DNA from: Mansonella perstans
Taxonomy: Eukaryota > Nematoda > Chromadorea > Rhabditida > Onchocercidae
Reading direction: 5' to 3'
Assembly: GCA_037074765.1 (NCBI GenBank)
Contig: JBAMDO010000402.1
Span: forward strand, 1 to 25,913
Length of the DNA: 25,913 nucleotides
In this document: one piece after another, positions 9,885-21,507 of the stretch
How positions within the stretch are numbered: the stretch's first letter is position 1
How the letters are laid out: every line of letters starts with the position of its first letter
Made by a program: the position numbers and the translations under genes
The notes under the pieces: model-generated
The model's database searches: none
Seen by the model: only the letters and a program-made list of their open reading frames with translations
Told to the model about the DNA's origin: nothing

Positions 9885-12800
9885 CTAGATTTGAAACAAT
9901 AAAATAATAACTTCAAAAAGTTATTTATCGTTTGTTTGTCATGTCCAAATTTGTCATTTAAGAATGACAAACCTAAACGTTCAAATCATCATACTACACT
10001 GTTATGAATGTTACCACTTCAAGGCTGCATTTCTCCTTGGATAAGTTGGATATATCGATCAGACTGTACGATAAATTTGCGATTTCGAAGAAAAAAAAAT
10101 TATAATAAAATAAAAATTACTTGGATAGCTGCATCTACAGCATTGCATCCGTTCGTTTTTTCAACTTCATTTAGTTTTGCTGGTTGACGTTGTTTTACCA
10201 AACCATTACTGTAAATAACAAAATAAAATGCATCGGAAATCAATGCAATAGTAAAAAGCTTAAAATATCTAGGCAAGCAAAGTTGAAATACACTGATAAC
10301 TTAACAGAGTTTCAGTAAAATAATCAAATTTTTGCAGACGCACTGCTGAAATTCTTTTCTTTCCCATTATTAAACACAAACCTCGCTTCATTGATTCCAA
10401 TATCCACATCACCAGAATCCGCTGATAATATTAAAGTTGAGGAACTGGATGTAGATGTTTTTAAACAGGGTGTGTGAGATTCTTCCGGTGCGTTGGGACT
10501 ATGATTCGGTACCGAATTCGTTAATTTACGGTGCAGAACTACCGATGTGTCGTTAGTATCTGATAATATCATGATTGCACTTTCGATCTCATCACGACTA
10601 TCTTAAAAAATGATATTTGAACCAATATATCCAAATTCTGCAAATGACCTAATATATATTTATTTACACATAATATATAGAAATAGAATTAAAATATGGT
10701 CACCTTCGCTAAGTATCTATCATTACTTTGAATACAGAAGGAAAAAAAAATTTCTTAGTGTTCGGTGAGTATTGGTACGATGTATACAAGCAATTATAAA
10801 ACTTTATTTCTCTTGGTTATATAATTTTGCAACAAATAACAAAAAAACTTTCAAGTTTTTTTTCCTTTTAAGAGTGACAATGAAGAACCAAAACCTGGTA
10901 AGGGTGCAATAGCACCACCGTGGTAATGTGCAGCGATATGCTGCCTAAGATTTTCACGACTTGGATAGACTTTGTCACACTGTTTCTTTGGACAGCAAAA
11001 ATCCTTTCCATCCCGTAACATTACATGATCAGCGTGAAGATGTACCTAAACTGACCATTAATGCATATCACACGGAAGGGATAATAAAATATTAGTCAAT
11101 GGTTTCTGAGCAGTAACTTTTGCAAATATATTATATTTGCGTAATCTAATGCTAGAAATCTCGTAATTTAAAATTGTTAGTTTCAAAAAAAGTAATAATT
11201 GCTTGTAAAATTCAACAAATGGATATGAATCTTGAAGCATAAAACGGAAATAAAAAGTTCAATAAACTTCGAAAATTCAGTTACTTTCAGTAACTGAAAA
11301 AAGCGATTACATGCTGGTCTACTAAGAGGATTTACCTGCAAATCAAAGCTGGATTCGTAATTGACCTCACAAAGGTTGCATCTGGTAGAAGCTGGCAAAA
11401 GGGGTGATGGTGCAGTATTGGCCAGAACACGTTGCGTTGGTGTCGAACTTTCACTACGTCCGGCTCCTTCACTGTTTGCTTCATCAGATCGTACAGAGGA
11501 ACCTGTGTAGAAGACGTGATGAATGATTCGTACATAAAAAGGTCGCTCGATAACTGCATTCGTAAGTCATATAAATCTTTAAGATAATTCCGCCATATTT
11601 CGAAAAATACGCTTGCATAAGATCAACATGTTTTAGGTGCAACACTAATCTGAGTAATAACACATCATTTTTTTAGAGCCCATATTATTAACTTACCGTT
11701 ATCCGAAAGAGTAGCGGAGTCAACTGTTGCACGGCCAATTATATCAACAGAACGACGATCAGAAGCCTGAATAAAAAAAAATTTGAGACCACACTAAAAA
11801 TTAGTGTAAAGAAGCATGAAAAACACACAAACAGAATCCAGGGCTTCACTCGAATTATTTGACCAAAAGTTGAAGGATAATCACAAATTTTGTCGACTAT
11901 TTGGTAAAATTATCAGTGTTAAAAAGACGTTGGATGAATGTGATACTAAAAAACAGCTTTTGTTGACCAGTCTTTATCTAACAAAGAAAGTTTGTGCTGT
12001 AGATGTCTTCTGCAATTTAGAAAATATAAGGAAGAGATGAGAATAGGCATAACTCGAACAGTAATAACTCATACCGAATTTACATCAAGTTTCGGTGGTA
12101 TCCAGATGTTTGCAGAGATCGATTTCCCATTCAGCTCGTCTGTTTTTCGTTGCGACATTGTCAAATCGCATTTTCTGGGTGACATTTCAATCTAAAATGT
12201 TACAGTATTTGCTTAGTGAAATGAACTGGCTTGGAAAGAAACTACGAAAAAATGAGGAATTATCCAAAACAATTTTTTTCATTTTTCTCTCTCTTTATCT
12301 TTCATGATGTCAGTCTTTCTCGGTCATATTCCCTAATTAGGCAGAGAAAGATATACCAGCATCTTTGCTGCTAAAACGTCGGAACGCTTTGAGGCATGTT
12401 GCTGACCAATTAGAACTCGTTTATTTTCAACAATGGATTGGCTAGTGGATGGTACCAGAGAACGTTGTGTCTTCAGCTGCTGTGATGAACAGCTAATGTT
12501 GGTGCTGATATGACTGTTGCTATTGCTGTTATTTGCTGTATGCAGCTGTGACACTGCTAAATGCGACATTTGTTCACGGCATTCTGGTGCATTTGAATCA
12601 CGTAATGCGAAAATTATCCCTAAAAAGCAAATTTTCCTTGCTGATTGTTGACTCACTGAAATTTTTTAAACAAACAATATTTATATCTGTGAAATATTCA
12701 AGTTTTGCAAAATGTTGACATGATGTCAATCATAGCCAGTAAACACCGATTAAAAACTGATTTTAACTTGGCTAACATTTAAAAAAGTGGTTAATAAATT

Positions 12801-15800
12801 CAAAGACAAGTAATAGTCCTCAGCAATCTTTTTCCTTCAAAAAAAAAAAAAAAAAAAAACAACTCTGCTAATTGAGTCATACCATATGAATAATGCACCT
12901 TCAAAATCCTGCCAATGCAAAGCGAATTGCACTTAATCGATTTGTGAAACTTAATCAGTTCTTATTCGAAATTAATAAGAGATATTTTAATAACTGCAAG
13001 TGATGACTAAGTGTAGCCTAAAAAACCAAAGTAGTACGCCTCAGATTAGTGTTCCCGCTAATAATGAAAATATAAAACCAAAATAACCAAGGATGCTTTG
13101 TCGTGCACGTTCACAATCCGTCGTATCAATTTCGTTCAAATATACACCTCCTTCTTTACGCGTTATTAGTGAAAGGGAGTCTTCTGGGATAATACGTAAA
13201 CTTTCCAGCTTCATAACATGAGTTTTAGAGCGTAGATGTTTCGCAAGGATACCGTGTTTCCGAAATCCAATATTGCAATCGGTACACATAAATGATCGTG
13301 GATTCATCGACGACAAATTTGTGTTGGTTTCTTCTGAAACAGTCCTTTCAAAAGTCGGCTCAGGTTATTTTATGTTTTTTCATCTTCCAATGTTGACTAG
13401 ACTGCGTACAGATTTTATTAAATCGTTGTCAATTAAACCAATACATATATTCATTACCTTCCATCCATCTTTATGGGTCTTTGGATCCATCTGATTCTTG
13501 GTAGTCATCGGGTTTATTAAAACACCAGTGATAACACCGTAATTTTGACACACTACTCGACTGTGCAATTCCGATACGAGGTATTTTCATGTCGGATATT
13601 TTGTAAGCAATAAACTTTATTTAATAGCAATTTACAACACATACCGTTATCCGAGTCATTTAGTTGTTCTGCTTGCAGACTTTCAACAATCCCATGCCTT
13701 TCTTCCATATGTCGTTGCAAAGCGTTACGTGATCGAGCCGAATATTTGCACTCGCTACATTGATAAGAACGTATACGTGAATTTGACGGTCCAATCAAAT
13801 GGATTTTGCGATGCAATGTCATCTCCGTCGAGCTCCGAAATACACGCTTGCAAATATCGCATTTCATTGTCTTGAAAAGGAAAAAACCTAGCGTATTCAT
13901 GAGAGTAAACACAAGACTGAGAAAAAAGGATGACCACTCTACTTCGCGCTTATTTCAGTAATATTTCAGCAGTCTTCTTTTTATTATGTGACAGTCTCAC
14001 AAAAACCTAATAAAATAGAAACTGTAAAAAAAGACTGATGTTTGTTGAAGTAAAATTTCTAAATGACTATACGTATTATGTACACAGGAGGGAAAGAAAT
14101 ATTTCCGTTTCATGAACTAATCAGTCATCTATTCAGAAATTACCTATTCTGCTTGGAAAACAAACAAGTTTTCGATAAACATTTTTACAGACCTCCTTGG
14201 CAAAAAATGCACCCACTGAAGGCTGTTGCTGCTCTGTTATGAAGGATGACAGCGATTGCAGCTGAGAACAATCACTAGTTGTAGCCACTAGAGTTTGAAC
14301 CACTGGTACAGTGCAGGTTGTTGGTTGTTTGACTTCAGAGCTACGGACATCTCCCGGGGTATCCTAAGTTTTAAATTAAAAAGCTTAAAAATTCTGTATT
14401 AAGTGAAAAGCAAAATGAGCATATAAATTTTCGGTAAATAAATCAAAACTATTATTAAAGCTCATCAAACACTACCTTTTTTAACAAAAAATTGGTTTCT
14501 GAAAGTTTTTGCTGCTTTCGCCCTTCCGATGGATACCTTGCACTTGGTGGTGCGCTGTGACATGACCGTAAGTAATTCGGAATCGAACAGTCAAAAACTG
14601 TTTGTCCAACTATCCATAACATTGGCGGTGTATGAGCCGTTCGCTCCAATAATGTGTTTTCTTGAATATTAGCAAAAATTAAATTCATTATTAAGCAACG
14701 CAATTTTCCAGTGAATAAATACTGTGTTTTTAAGTCGACAGTGGATAAATGATAAAGAATTCCAGACCAGTTTCAAAAAAGAAGTTGAGTCACAGAGGGA
14801 GCGTTGTAGCTCCCAATAATCATATTGTCCCTTTGTATAAGACACACGTGAATTTTTTTTCAAAAACACACTGCTTGTAAACACATGAAATGCTATACAG
14901 CAAAATTATATGATCTAATAAGCTCTAATAGCAAGAAACAGGAGGAATGTTCTTTTATTACAAATTGCGATTTTGTGGCAAGAATTTTATAACAAAAAAA
15001 CAGACTGACCAAACTTTCGATACATAGTTTTGCTTTTATCATTACAGGGTGATCGCATTTCTTCGTCTGACGAACTGGAAAAAAGCAAAAGCCAGTCTAA
15101 AAATATTTTCGAAAATAAAATTATAAAAGTAAATTTAGAGCTTGAAAATTTTACAAATAAAGAATTTACCATTCATCGTCTGAAAGTGGATCGTTACTAA
15201 ACGTTGAAGCAGTTCCACTTAAGCTCGCAATTTCTAATCGATCATGATCGCTATCCCAATCTTGTTCTGCTAATTTTTGCTTCTCTTTTTCAGCCATTCG
15301 ACGACGATGTGTTTTCGATTGAAGATGTTTGGTAAGGTTACCTTTTGTTTTGAAATTGAAATTACACTGTTTACAACCATATGGCCGTATATCTGAATGT
15401 GATCTATAAATGATATAAAAGTAATCATCGGATGGACGTGAAGACTTTTTGCTTCTATAACACAGTAGTTCATAGCTCAAAAAGATTCGCATCACTTTGA
15501 TATAAAAAAACCCTTTTAAATGCCGTACAAAAACCGAGAACATAGAAAAATAACATGAGAAAAACCAGCTGACTTGATGTGTTTCTTCAACATCGATGGT
15601 TTTTTACAACGTATTCCACAACGACCACAGACATATCGACCACGTCCACGTCCGCGTACATAGACGTAAACTTCATTTGAGAAATAGCCTCCCACTATTT
15701 TCTGAGATAATGTTTTTGCTGACTCATTTGCAGCTCGATTTCGTTGTGACTGCTGTTTACTGGTAATTCTAAAAAGAGCACTTGTGAATTTACATAATTT

Positions 15801-18800
15801 TTTTTGGTGTGCTTAGTTTAGCTAAATAATAATAGACTTAAATCATATCAGACTTGATCTGACTTAAATGAACTGGACTTCTTACTCAAAGTTCTTCTAT
15901 TGCAGACTATTTTATCATGTTCAGTGGTATTGTCATTAGTCTACTAATCTAATTCGTGCAGCTTACCATCTACCTAAATGCCAATCTTGAAGTTCACAAT
16001 GACATTTAAAATTAGAGATTTCTTCACAGTTATCTATCTTCCATCTTAATGCAACAATAACAAATTCCAACAACTTATAAACTAATTATAAGCACCGAAG
16101 CAATATTTAATACGAGAAATATACTCTTTCACAGGAGTTAAAACATTCTGGTCCTTTTCCACCACTGCCATATTCTCCTTATCACTGATATTTGAATCAG
16201 CATTACTCCTTCCACTCGGAGGATTGCCTGACGGCATAAAACTGGTAATACTAGTCGCAGAGACCGTTGCTGATGTCGATGTTAAAGCAGAGGAGCGTTC
16301 TTGAACAAAAGTTGCAGTCACTGATTGGGAATTCATCGGTGCAGCCGTTGTTACTGTAGTTGTTGCATTTTGACGTAAGCGTATCTGTAATAGACTTGCC
16401 TCTTTTTCTTGTCCTCATTCTCTATTTTCCGCAAAGATTGCTCAAGTTGACAAGTTATTTCATGCACGCTTCTAAAACAAAGAAAGACAAGAAGTTCGCG
16501 AGCAAGCACAAAACAACTGTCCTTTGCGTTTTGAAAATAACTGCCCGGAAATACCACAGGGATGAAAACAACATCAAAACTAAAAAAATGCACGTTTCTG
16601 AATCAAAGAAAAGGAGTTTGGTTAGGATGAAATAATTGCGCATTTGATAAATTTCAATACTTGTTCCCCTTTTTTCCCAGTTTCTTTTCTTTTGCAAACA
16701 AAAAACGATGCCCTTTCCAAAAAATTGCTTACTTTAGTTGAGTAATCCCAAAATGAAGAATGTGTCACTTTGAGTACACCCATCTCACGTAATGCCGTAG
16801 TATACCTCCACAGCTGCTTAACACCCATCCGCGGCTTTGTTGAACATGTGCTTATGTAGAGTAAATTCAATTTAGCTTCCTCTGAATCTACGGTACTCTA
16901 TAAGCATAGAACAATTAATCAGCAATGAAATCACCAATGAATCTTTAGAAACAGAGCAAGCTCAAATACTGAACAAATCACAACTTCTGAGTCAGCTCAA
17001 AAGCTGGAAACTCTATCGAGAGTTACATCATTTATTGAAGTTCTAGTGTTTGTCATTTCGTTTGAAAAAGTAAATCTGACAAATAAATTTCAATGAATAT
17101 GGGATGAATGGGTTTGCTTCCTTAAGTATGAAATTAAAAGCCAGTTTAAATTTCACATTTATAAGTGCTAAATAATATCTTGAAAAACCGAGCAAGTTCA
17201 ATAATAAAAGAAGAGCTAACGTGTTGCCAGTTGCTGTACATACTCAGTTTTGGCTTATGTTCACAGAACATTGGTTGCGGCTTGTTCAACGTAGCAAATG
17301 TTTCCGTAGTAATATTACGCATTCGACTTCGGCGTGATGTACCATCATTCCGGGCCGCTGATACATCGTTTAAAGTTAAAATGTATGGTTTGTTGGCCAT
17401 TATGGTGGTACTCTAAACAAAAACAATAAAACGTAAATTAACAATGTGAATTTCAGTTGAATATATTTCTTGCGCGCCACTTTTTTTAAACACTTCCATT
17501 TATATGATCATGATGACAGATATCATCAGAATCCCGATTAATATTTTATAAAGACCAAACAACTAAGAAAAGGTGGCCGTGAGAAAAACTCTCAAACTCT
17601 CAAAGAGGGAAGTAATTCTTTTGATGATGGCGTCAGTACATTTAAAACGAAAGAAAGGAAATCGCAAAACACACCTGTGGATTCGTTGAGGCAGGATATA
17701 TTCGTTGATACGTTTGTAAATTCTTTGAAGCTACAATTTGATTGGTAGAATGAGAAGTTACCATTATCACCGTTTGTGTAGCAGGAACGGAAGCCTCACT
17801 AACTACATTGCTACTGCTACTGCTGCTGAAACTTCGTTGGAGAACTACTGGTGCTTTGTAATCTGTAGCAGAGAACGATATAGAGACTGGATTTGTAACA
17901 TTTACACTTGGTTTGGGCGTTTCCTGAAAATGAAAACATTAAACTAGATAATACTGGATATGACCTTAATAATAAGTAGTAGAATTTGAACAACATATGA
18001 TATGATCAGATAACTCGCAGCATATTTTTGAAAACAAAAAATACGAACAGAACAAATAAAACGAGATGGGAATTTAGCTAGTTCCAGAGATTGAGAAAAC
18101 ATTTTATAAGTGTTGAATAAAAGTTATATGACCGGGTCATTTCAAAAATTAAAAAAAAATGTTGTAAAAAAACAGAATTCTGATATGCGTCAAATTTGTT
18201 ACCAATTTCGGGGTTTTGCTTGTGGATGCTTGCGATTCGTCGAGATGCTCTACAGCTGCTAGAAGCCGTCGTTTTAGTGGATGACGATTTTCATGTAACA
18301 CAGGAGAAGCTATAGTATTATTGTTGCAGGTGCTCGACTTACGCCCAACTCTATCATCCATCACGGTATTTAGCGGATTTTGTTGCTGCACCATCTGGAG
18401 ATGTGCAGCAGCTACTGTTGATGTTGATGAGGATGCTGCCTGCGAATGTATTTCAGCCCGTCTTCAAAAAGTATAAATGAAATGCACATTATCAAATTTT
18501 TATCACAAATGATTATCAAAAATGAAATGCATATCAACATAAATTATAAATCATGAAATCCTGCGATCAAGTGACTTCAGTGCATTTTTAGTGAAATCTA
18601 TCCATCCATCCTACTACAAATAAATAACTGGTAAAAGTAGTGGGAGCGCAGTAAAAACAAAAAATAAAACGAACTTGCTGCAACGGATTTCATGAGCAGC
18701 AAGAGCGGCATCATTTGGAAATTTTAATTCGCAATAATTGCATACACATTTGTCTGGTGCTTTCACGATTGGATGTCCATTGGTTAATGGACCACCAGCA

Positions 18801-20983
18801 ACTCGTACAGCAAGTGATTTGTGCGCTTCATAGAATGACTGACTATGTGTGAACTGTAAGCGCACGTCACGCAAACCTGTAAAGAATTGTAAGGAAAATA
18901 TCTGACAACTCAATGTTAAGTGACAATTAAAGAAATACATATATTTTTCCTTGTATGCATATATATATTAAAGTCACGTTAGTTTCGCATCAAAATGAAA
19001 ACCAAAGTTACTCAAAAACATAAATTAGGTGTACCTGGAGAATTACTCTGACTTCTAACACCCGTTTCAAGTTCGACAGACGACTGCGAACCTACTTGAC
19101 GATGATATGGACGCCTTTTGATAAGACCCGGATTCTGTTCCAGAATAGCTTCATTTTCGCTAATCAACCGCGATATGTGTTCCTTTACCGACTCGGCACT
19201 TGTCAATAACCCGACATTTCTATTGTCCGCCATGACTGGCTGCGATATATCTTAAGATACTTCAATTTGCTAATTTTAGGATTGAAACAGAATGTACTCT
19301 TTCTATCCAAATAACTGCACTTGACTTTGGCGGACATCAATTATACATTACATCAGCAGAACTCATGAAGCAGTCCAAATCTCCTTTCCACATGATTTCT
19401 GCCCTTCAGATGCTACCTGAATTTTTCAGTTCTTAGTCAACCTACAGTACTTTATATTCAAACAGCAGTCAACCTATTCGAAGCTTGAGGCATTTGTTGC
19501 CGAAGAACAAACCTATTTTGTCGTGTGCTGTCGGATTTCGAACCACTTGTTCCACCAGCAAATTTTCAATTATTTTTTGCTGTTGTTGAGCAGCTACCGG
19601 TGTTCCAATCCCATTTTGAACTGAAATCAGACAGAGTGCACTAATAACCAATAGTAAGTATTATTAAAGTTCAAAATAAATAGCCGCCTAATCGAACAGG
19701 TCGATCAGAGTGATCTATGTGACCGGCAAAACTATCCAAGAGTGAACTGATTATAATCAGTCACTCGCTATCAACTCAATCGATAGGAGGAGAAAACGGA
19801 CCTTCGACAAAATATACCTTGAATTTGAGGTGGTTGCTGCGCTTGTTGCATGTGATTGGCAGCAGTGAGCTGACTTTGTTGCAATAATGCCGTCAAATGT
19901 GGTTGATAATAGGCGAACGGATTGAGCAATTGCGCCAATGCTGCTTGCACCTGATATATCTCATGATAATCATTTATTGATAGATTTTATGATGCCTAGT
20001 TGTAAGATGAAGGAAGAAGGAAAGGTCTGCGAAAAATGTACTACTCGTTCCAGCAACAGGGAAGTAATCGGCTATGCAAACAATCAACACGAAATGCAAC
20101 CAAAACTATGTCAACACATACAAATAAGTTGCTGCAATATCAACGCAATATACGTTTCATCAAAATACCAAACAATCTCACCTGTTGCTGCAGTGGACTC
20201 TGTTGCAATAGTAGTTGGTTTATCGCAAGTGCTTGCGCTGCGTTTGCCAATACAAATGCTTGATTTTGTTGTTGTTGTTGTTGCGACTGTGGTGCAGATG
20301 CTGTTTGTTGCTGCTGAGACGGAACGGGTTGCTGCTGTTGTTGTTGTTGCGCAGCAATCGCTACGGCATTTGCTGCTGCTGCTGCTGCCGCTACAGCGGC
20401 TTGCGGCAATATCTGCGTTGGCGTCGGAAGTGATGGTGTCGTTTGAGATGCAGCTGCAGCTGCTGCTGTCCCTTGTAAAAGTTGCGATTGCGCTGCAACA
20501 GCTCCGGCCGAAAGAAATTGTTGGTAAAGCAAATGAGCAGCAGGAACGGGAGTTGACGAAACTTGCGCAGCTGCCAAGGCTGCTGCACTAAGTGACGCAG
20601 CTCCACGCGGCGACATTGCCTGCGCATCCTGTAAAAGTACGATAAAATCAATTCCCACTTCACGATTCGTTTTACTGTTACGCATATTTCATAGCGCTTC
20701 TAGCTTGACTTTTTACAATATAAAAAGCTTGTTATCAGGTGTTATTAACCCACTAGTTCCTACAAATTCTTTAATCTAAATATAGCATTATCTTAATTAA
20801 CAAGAAGAAAGAGGAAATAGTGTTTGAACGGAAAAACACTAAATAAAAAAGGACCTGGGAACGCAATGACGCAGAGGGCATGCCACACGGTGTCGCTACT
20901 GGTTGTGCTACTGTCGGTAAACCACTTCCTATTCCTCCAATTCCGGCTCCACCGCCGCCTCCCCCTCCGGATACAAATGCCAT
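9630..20983 (-). CDS. sma-9: Schnurri/SMA-9-type zinc-finger transcription factor
   Basis: 26 exons, minus strand: 20983-20855, 20628-20182, 19950-19818, 19620-19513, 19250-19035, 18876-18675, 18461-18203, 17923-17675, 17412-17221, 16897-16733, 16384-16125, 15768-15574, 15403-15170, 15074-15010, 14660-14476, 14363-14193, 13870-13645, 13333-13088, 12619-12357, 12191-12075, 11766-11697, 11502-11336, 11045-10895, 10601-10382, 10208-10121, 9884-9630. The phases agree at every join and the total, 5013 bases, gives 1670 residues. Seen in order: a Gly run (6-12); Gln/Ala-rich 44-192; C2HC finger 390-410; the Schnurri/HIVEP C2H2 pair 834-884; fingers at 1074-1094, 1108-1129, 1162-1184, 1419-1440, 1451-1473, 1615-1635 and 1643-1663. 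The finger at 1162 is followed by LNEIDTTDC, a HIVEP/Schnurri mark. From the family: a nuclear co-factor of Smads in BMP-type signalling (body size and patterning in C. elegans). The weakest join is the TTAAG acceptor at 19250, forced by frame. Further 5' exons cannot be excluded. Confidence 0.9.
10895..11502 (-). other. sma-9: sma-9 finger pair split by an intron
   Basis: Exons 11502-11336 and 11045-10895. The first finger is cut by the intron just before its first His: CNLC lies in the upstream exon and HLHADH in the downstream one. The second finger has the unusual spacing CX4CX12HX3H (Cys1451/1456, His1469/1473). Intron phase 0 restores the frame exactly, which supports both borders. Confidence 0.88.
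12839..12859. repeat. 21-base A run in a sma-9 intron
   Basis: A mononucleotide run in the intron between exons 13333-13088 and 12619-12357, read as poly-T in the direction of transcription. Its length is likely to be unstable and hard to sequence. Confidence 0.95.
13088..13870 (-). other. sma-9: sma-9 central fingers and HIVEP-type ZAS segment
   Basis: Exon 13870-13645 has two fingers (CDICKRVF... and [10 protein letters not shown]...). Exon 13333-13088 has [17 protein letters not shown], then [11 protein letters not shown] and LNEIDTTDC. The last two motifs match the segment after the third finger of vertebrate HIVEP and fly Schnurri proteins, as I recall them, and are the best orthology evidence after the signature pair. 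The CAAG acceptor at 13871 is three bases before an in-frame ATG. Confidence 0.9.
15170..15768 (-). other. sma-9: Schnurri/HIVEP signature finger pair
   Basis: Exons 15768-15574 and 15403-15170 encode [20 protein letters not shown] and, across the join, [13 protein letters not shown] then [14 protein letters not shown]. Finger 1 uses Cys834/837 and His850/854; finger 2 uses Cys862/865 and His878/884. Both the fingers and the linker closely match the N-terminal DNA-binding pair of HIVEP/Schnurri proteins. In the family this pair binds kB-like or Smad-associated sites. An acidic, serine-containing tail ending DPLSDDEW follows, as in relatives. The intron falls inside finger 1, between its two His codons. 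Confidence 0.95.
20182..20628 (-). repeat. sma-9: Gln/Ala-coding repeat exon of sma-9
   Basis: This exon is almost entirely low-complexity coding sequence, with CAA/CAG and GCA/GCT/GCC codon runs giving a seven-Gln run, a six-Gln run and Ala runs up to eight. Long open frames appear on the opposite strand and in other frames here; they are shadows of the trinucleotide bias. Gln-rich N-termini are known for SMA-9 and fit a transcriptional activation role. Confidence 0.85.
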
Positions 20984-20985
20984 TT

Positions 20986-20999
20986 CTGAAAAAGAAAAA
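20986..20999 (-). promoter_or_regulatory. sma-9: 3' splice acceptor before the sma-9 start
   Basis: On the minus strand TTTTTCTTTTTCAG ends two bases before the ATG at 20983. It is a near-ideal nematode acceptor, so it is probably the spliced-leader site. The alternative is cis-splicing from an upstream exon; a minus-strand stretch ending at GTGAG|GTAAAT near 21156 could be such an exon, but has no supported frame. Confidence 0.6.
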
Positions 21000-21423
21000 T
21001 AATACAACACATAAAAACTTACTATAAAATTAAAACTATATGTCATCAAAATATACTGTATGCTGATAAGAGAAGCAAATCGATCGTCAATGAATCAAAA
21101 TTACATCAATTTTTCCATAAATAAAGAAATTTTCTTGCAAATATTCAAAAATTTACCTCACGCTTTCACTTTGTCGTCTGCACACAAATTGCTATAAATT
21201 CTTCAAAATCGGCATTCTGGCACATCTAAAAAGATTATCAATGGTTCATTTTTCAAATTTGGAATTTCATGATCTTCATCAATCTTCCTCTTTAGCATTA
21301 AATATCACCATCATCAACGACTCTATCTTTTTTACTCGAAACATTGTACAATCTTTTCCAGACATAAATTTCAAAAAAATAAAATAAGTTAGGTGGCTTC
21401 AGAACTGTTAATTTGGCTGAACG

Positions 21424-21507
21424 TTTCCACAGAGAGGCGCAAAGATGATAAAATAAATTACGGAATTTCCACAGAGAGGCGCAAAGATGATAAAGTAAAT
21501 TACGGAA
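21424..21507. repeat. 42-base tandem duplication
   Basis: Units 21424-21465 and 21466-21507 differ at one base (A/G). Each begins TTTCCACAGAGAGGCGCAAA. On the minus strand the unit adds a 14-residue repeat to an open frame with no other sign of coding. Confidence 0.95.

Noticed and set aside
13380..13568. Minus-strand segment as a normal sma-9 exon
   Set aside because: Its phases fit neither neighbour, while 13645 joins 13333 directly in phase 1 and gives conserved sequence on both sides.
16351..16593. Minus-strand frame with [20 protein letters not shown] as a sma-9 exon
   Set aside because: It cannot be entered in phase from the usual donor and ends in stops with no usable donor; the acceptor at 16385 gives a clean join instead.
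19938..20591. 217-residue plus-strand open frame
   Set aside because: Antisense shadow of the Gln/Ala-coding exon of sma-9; trinucleotide runs stay open on both strands.
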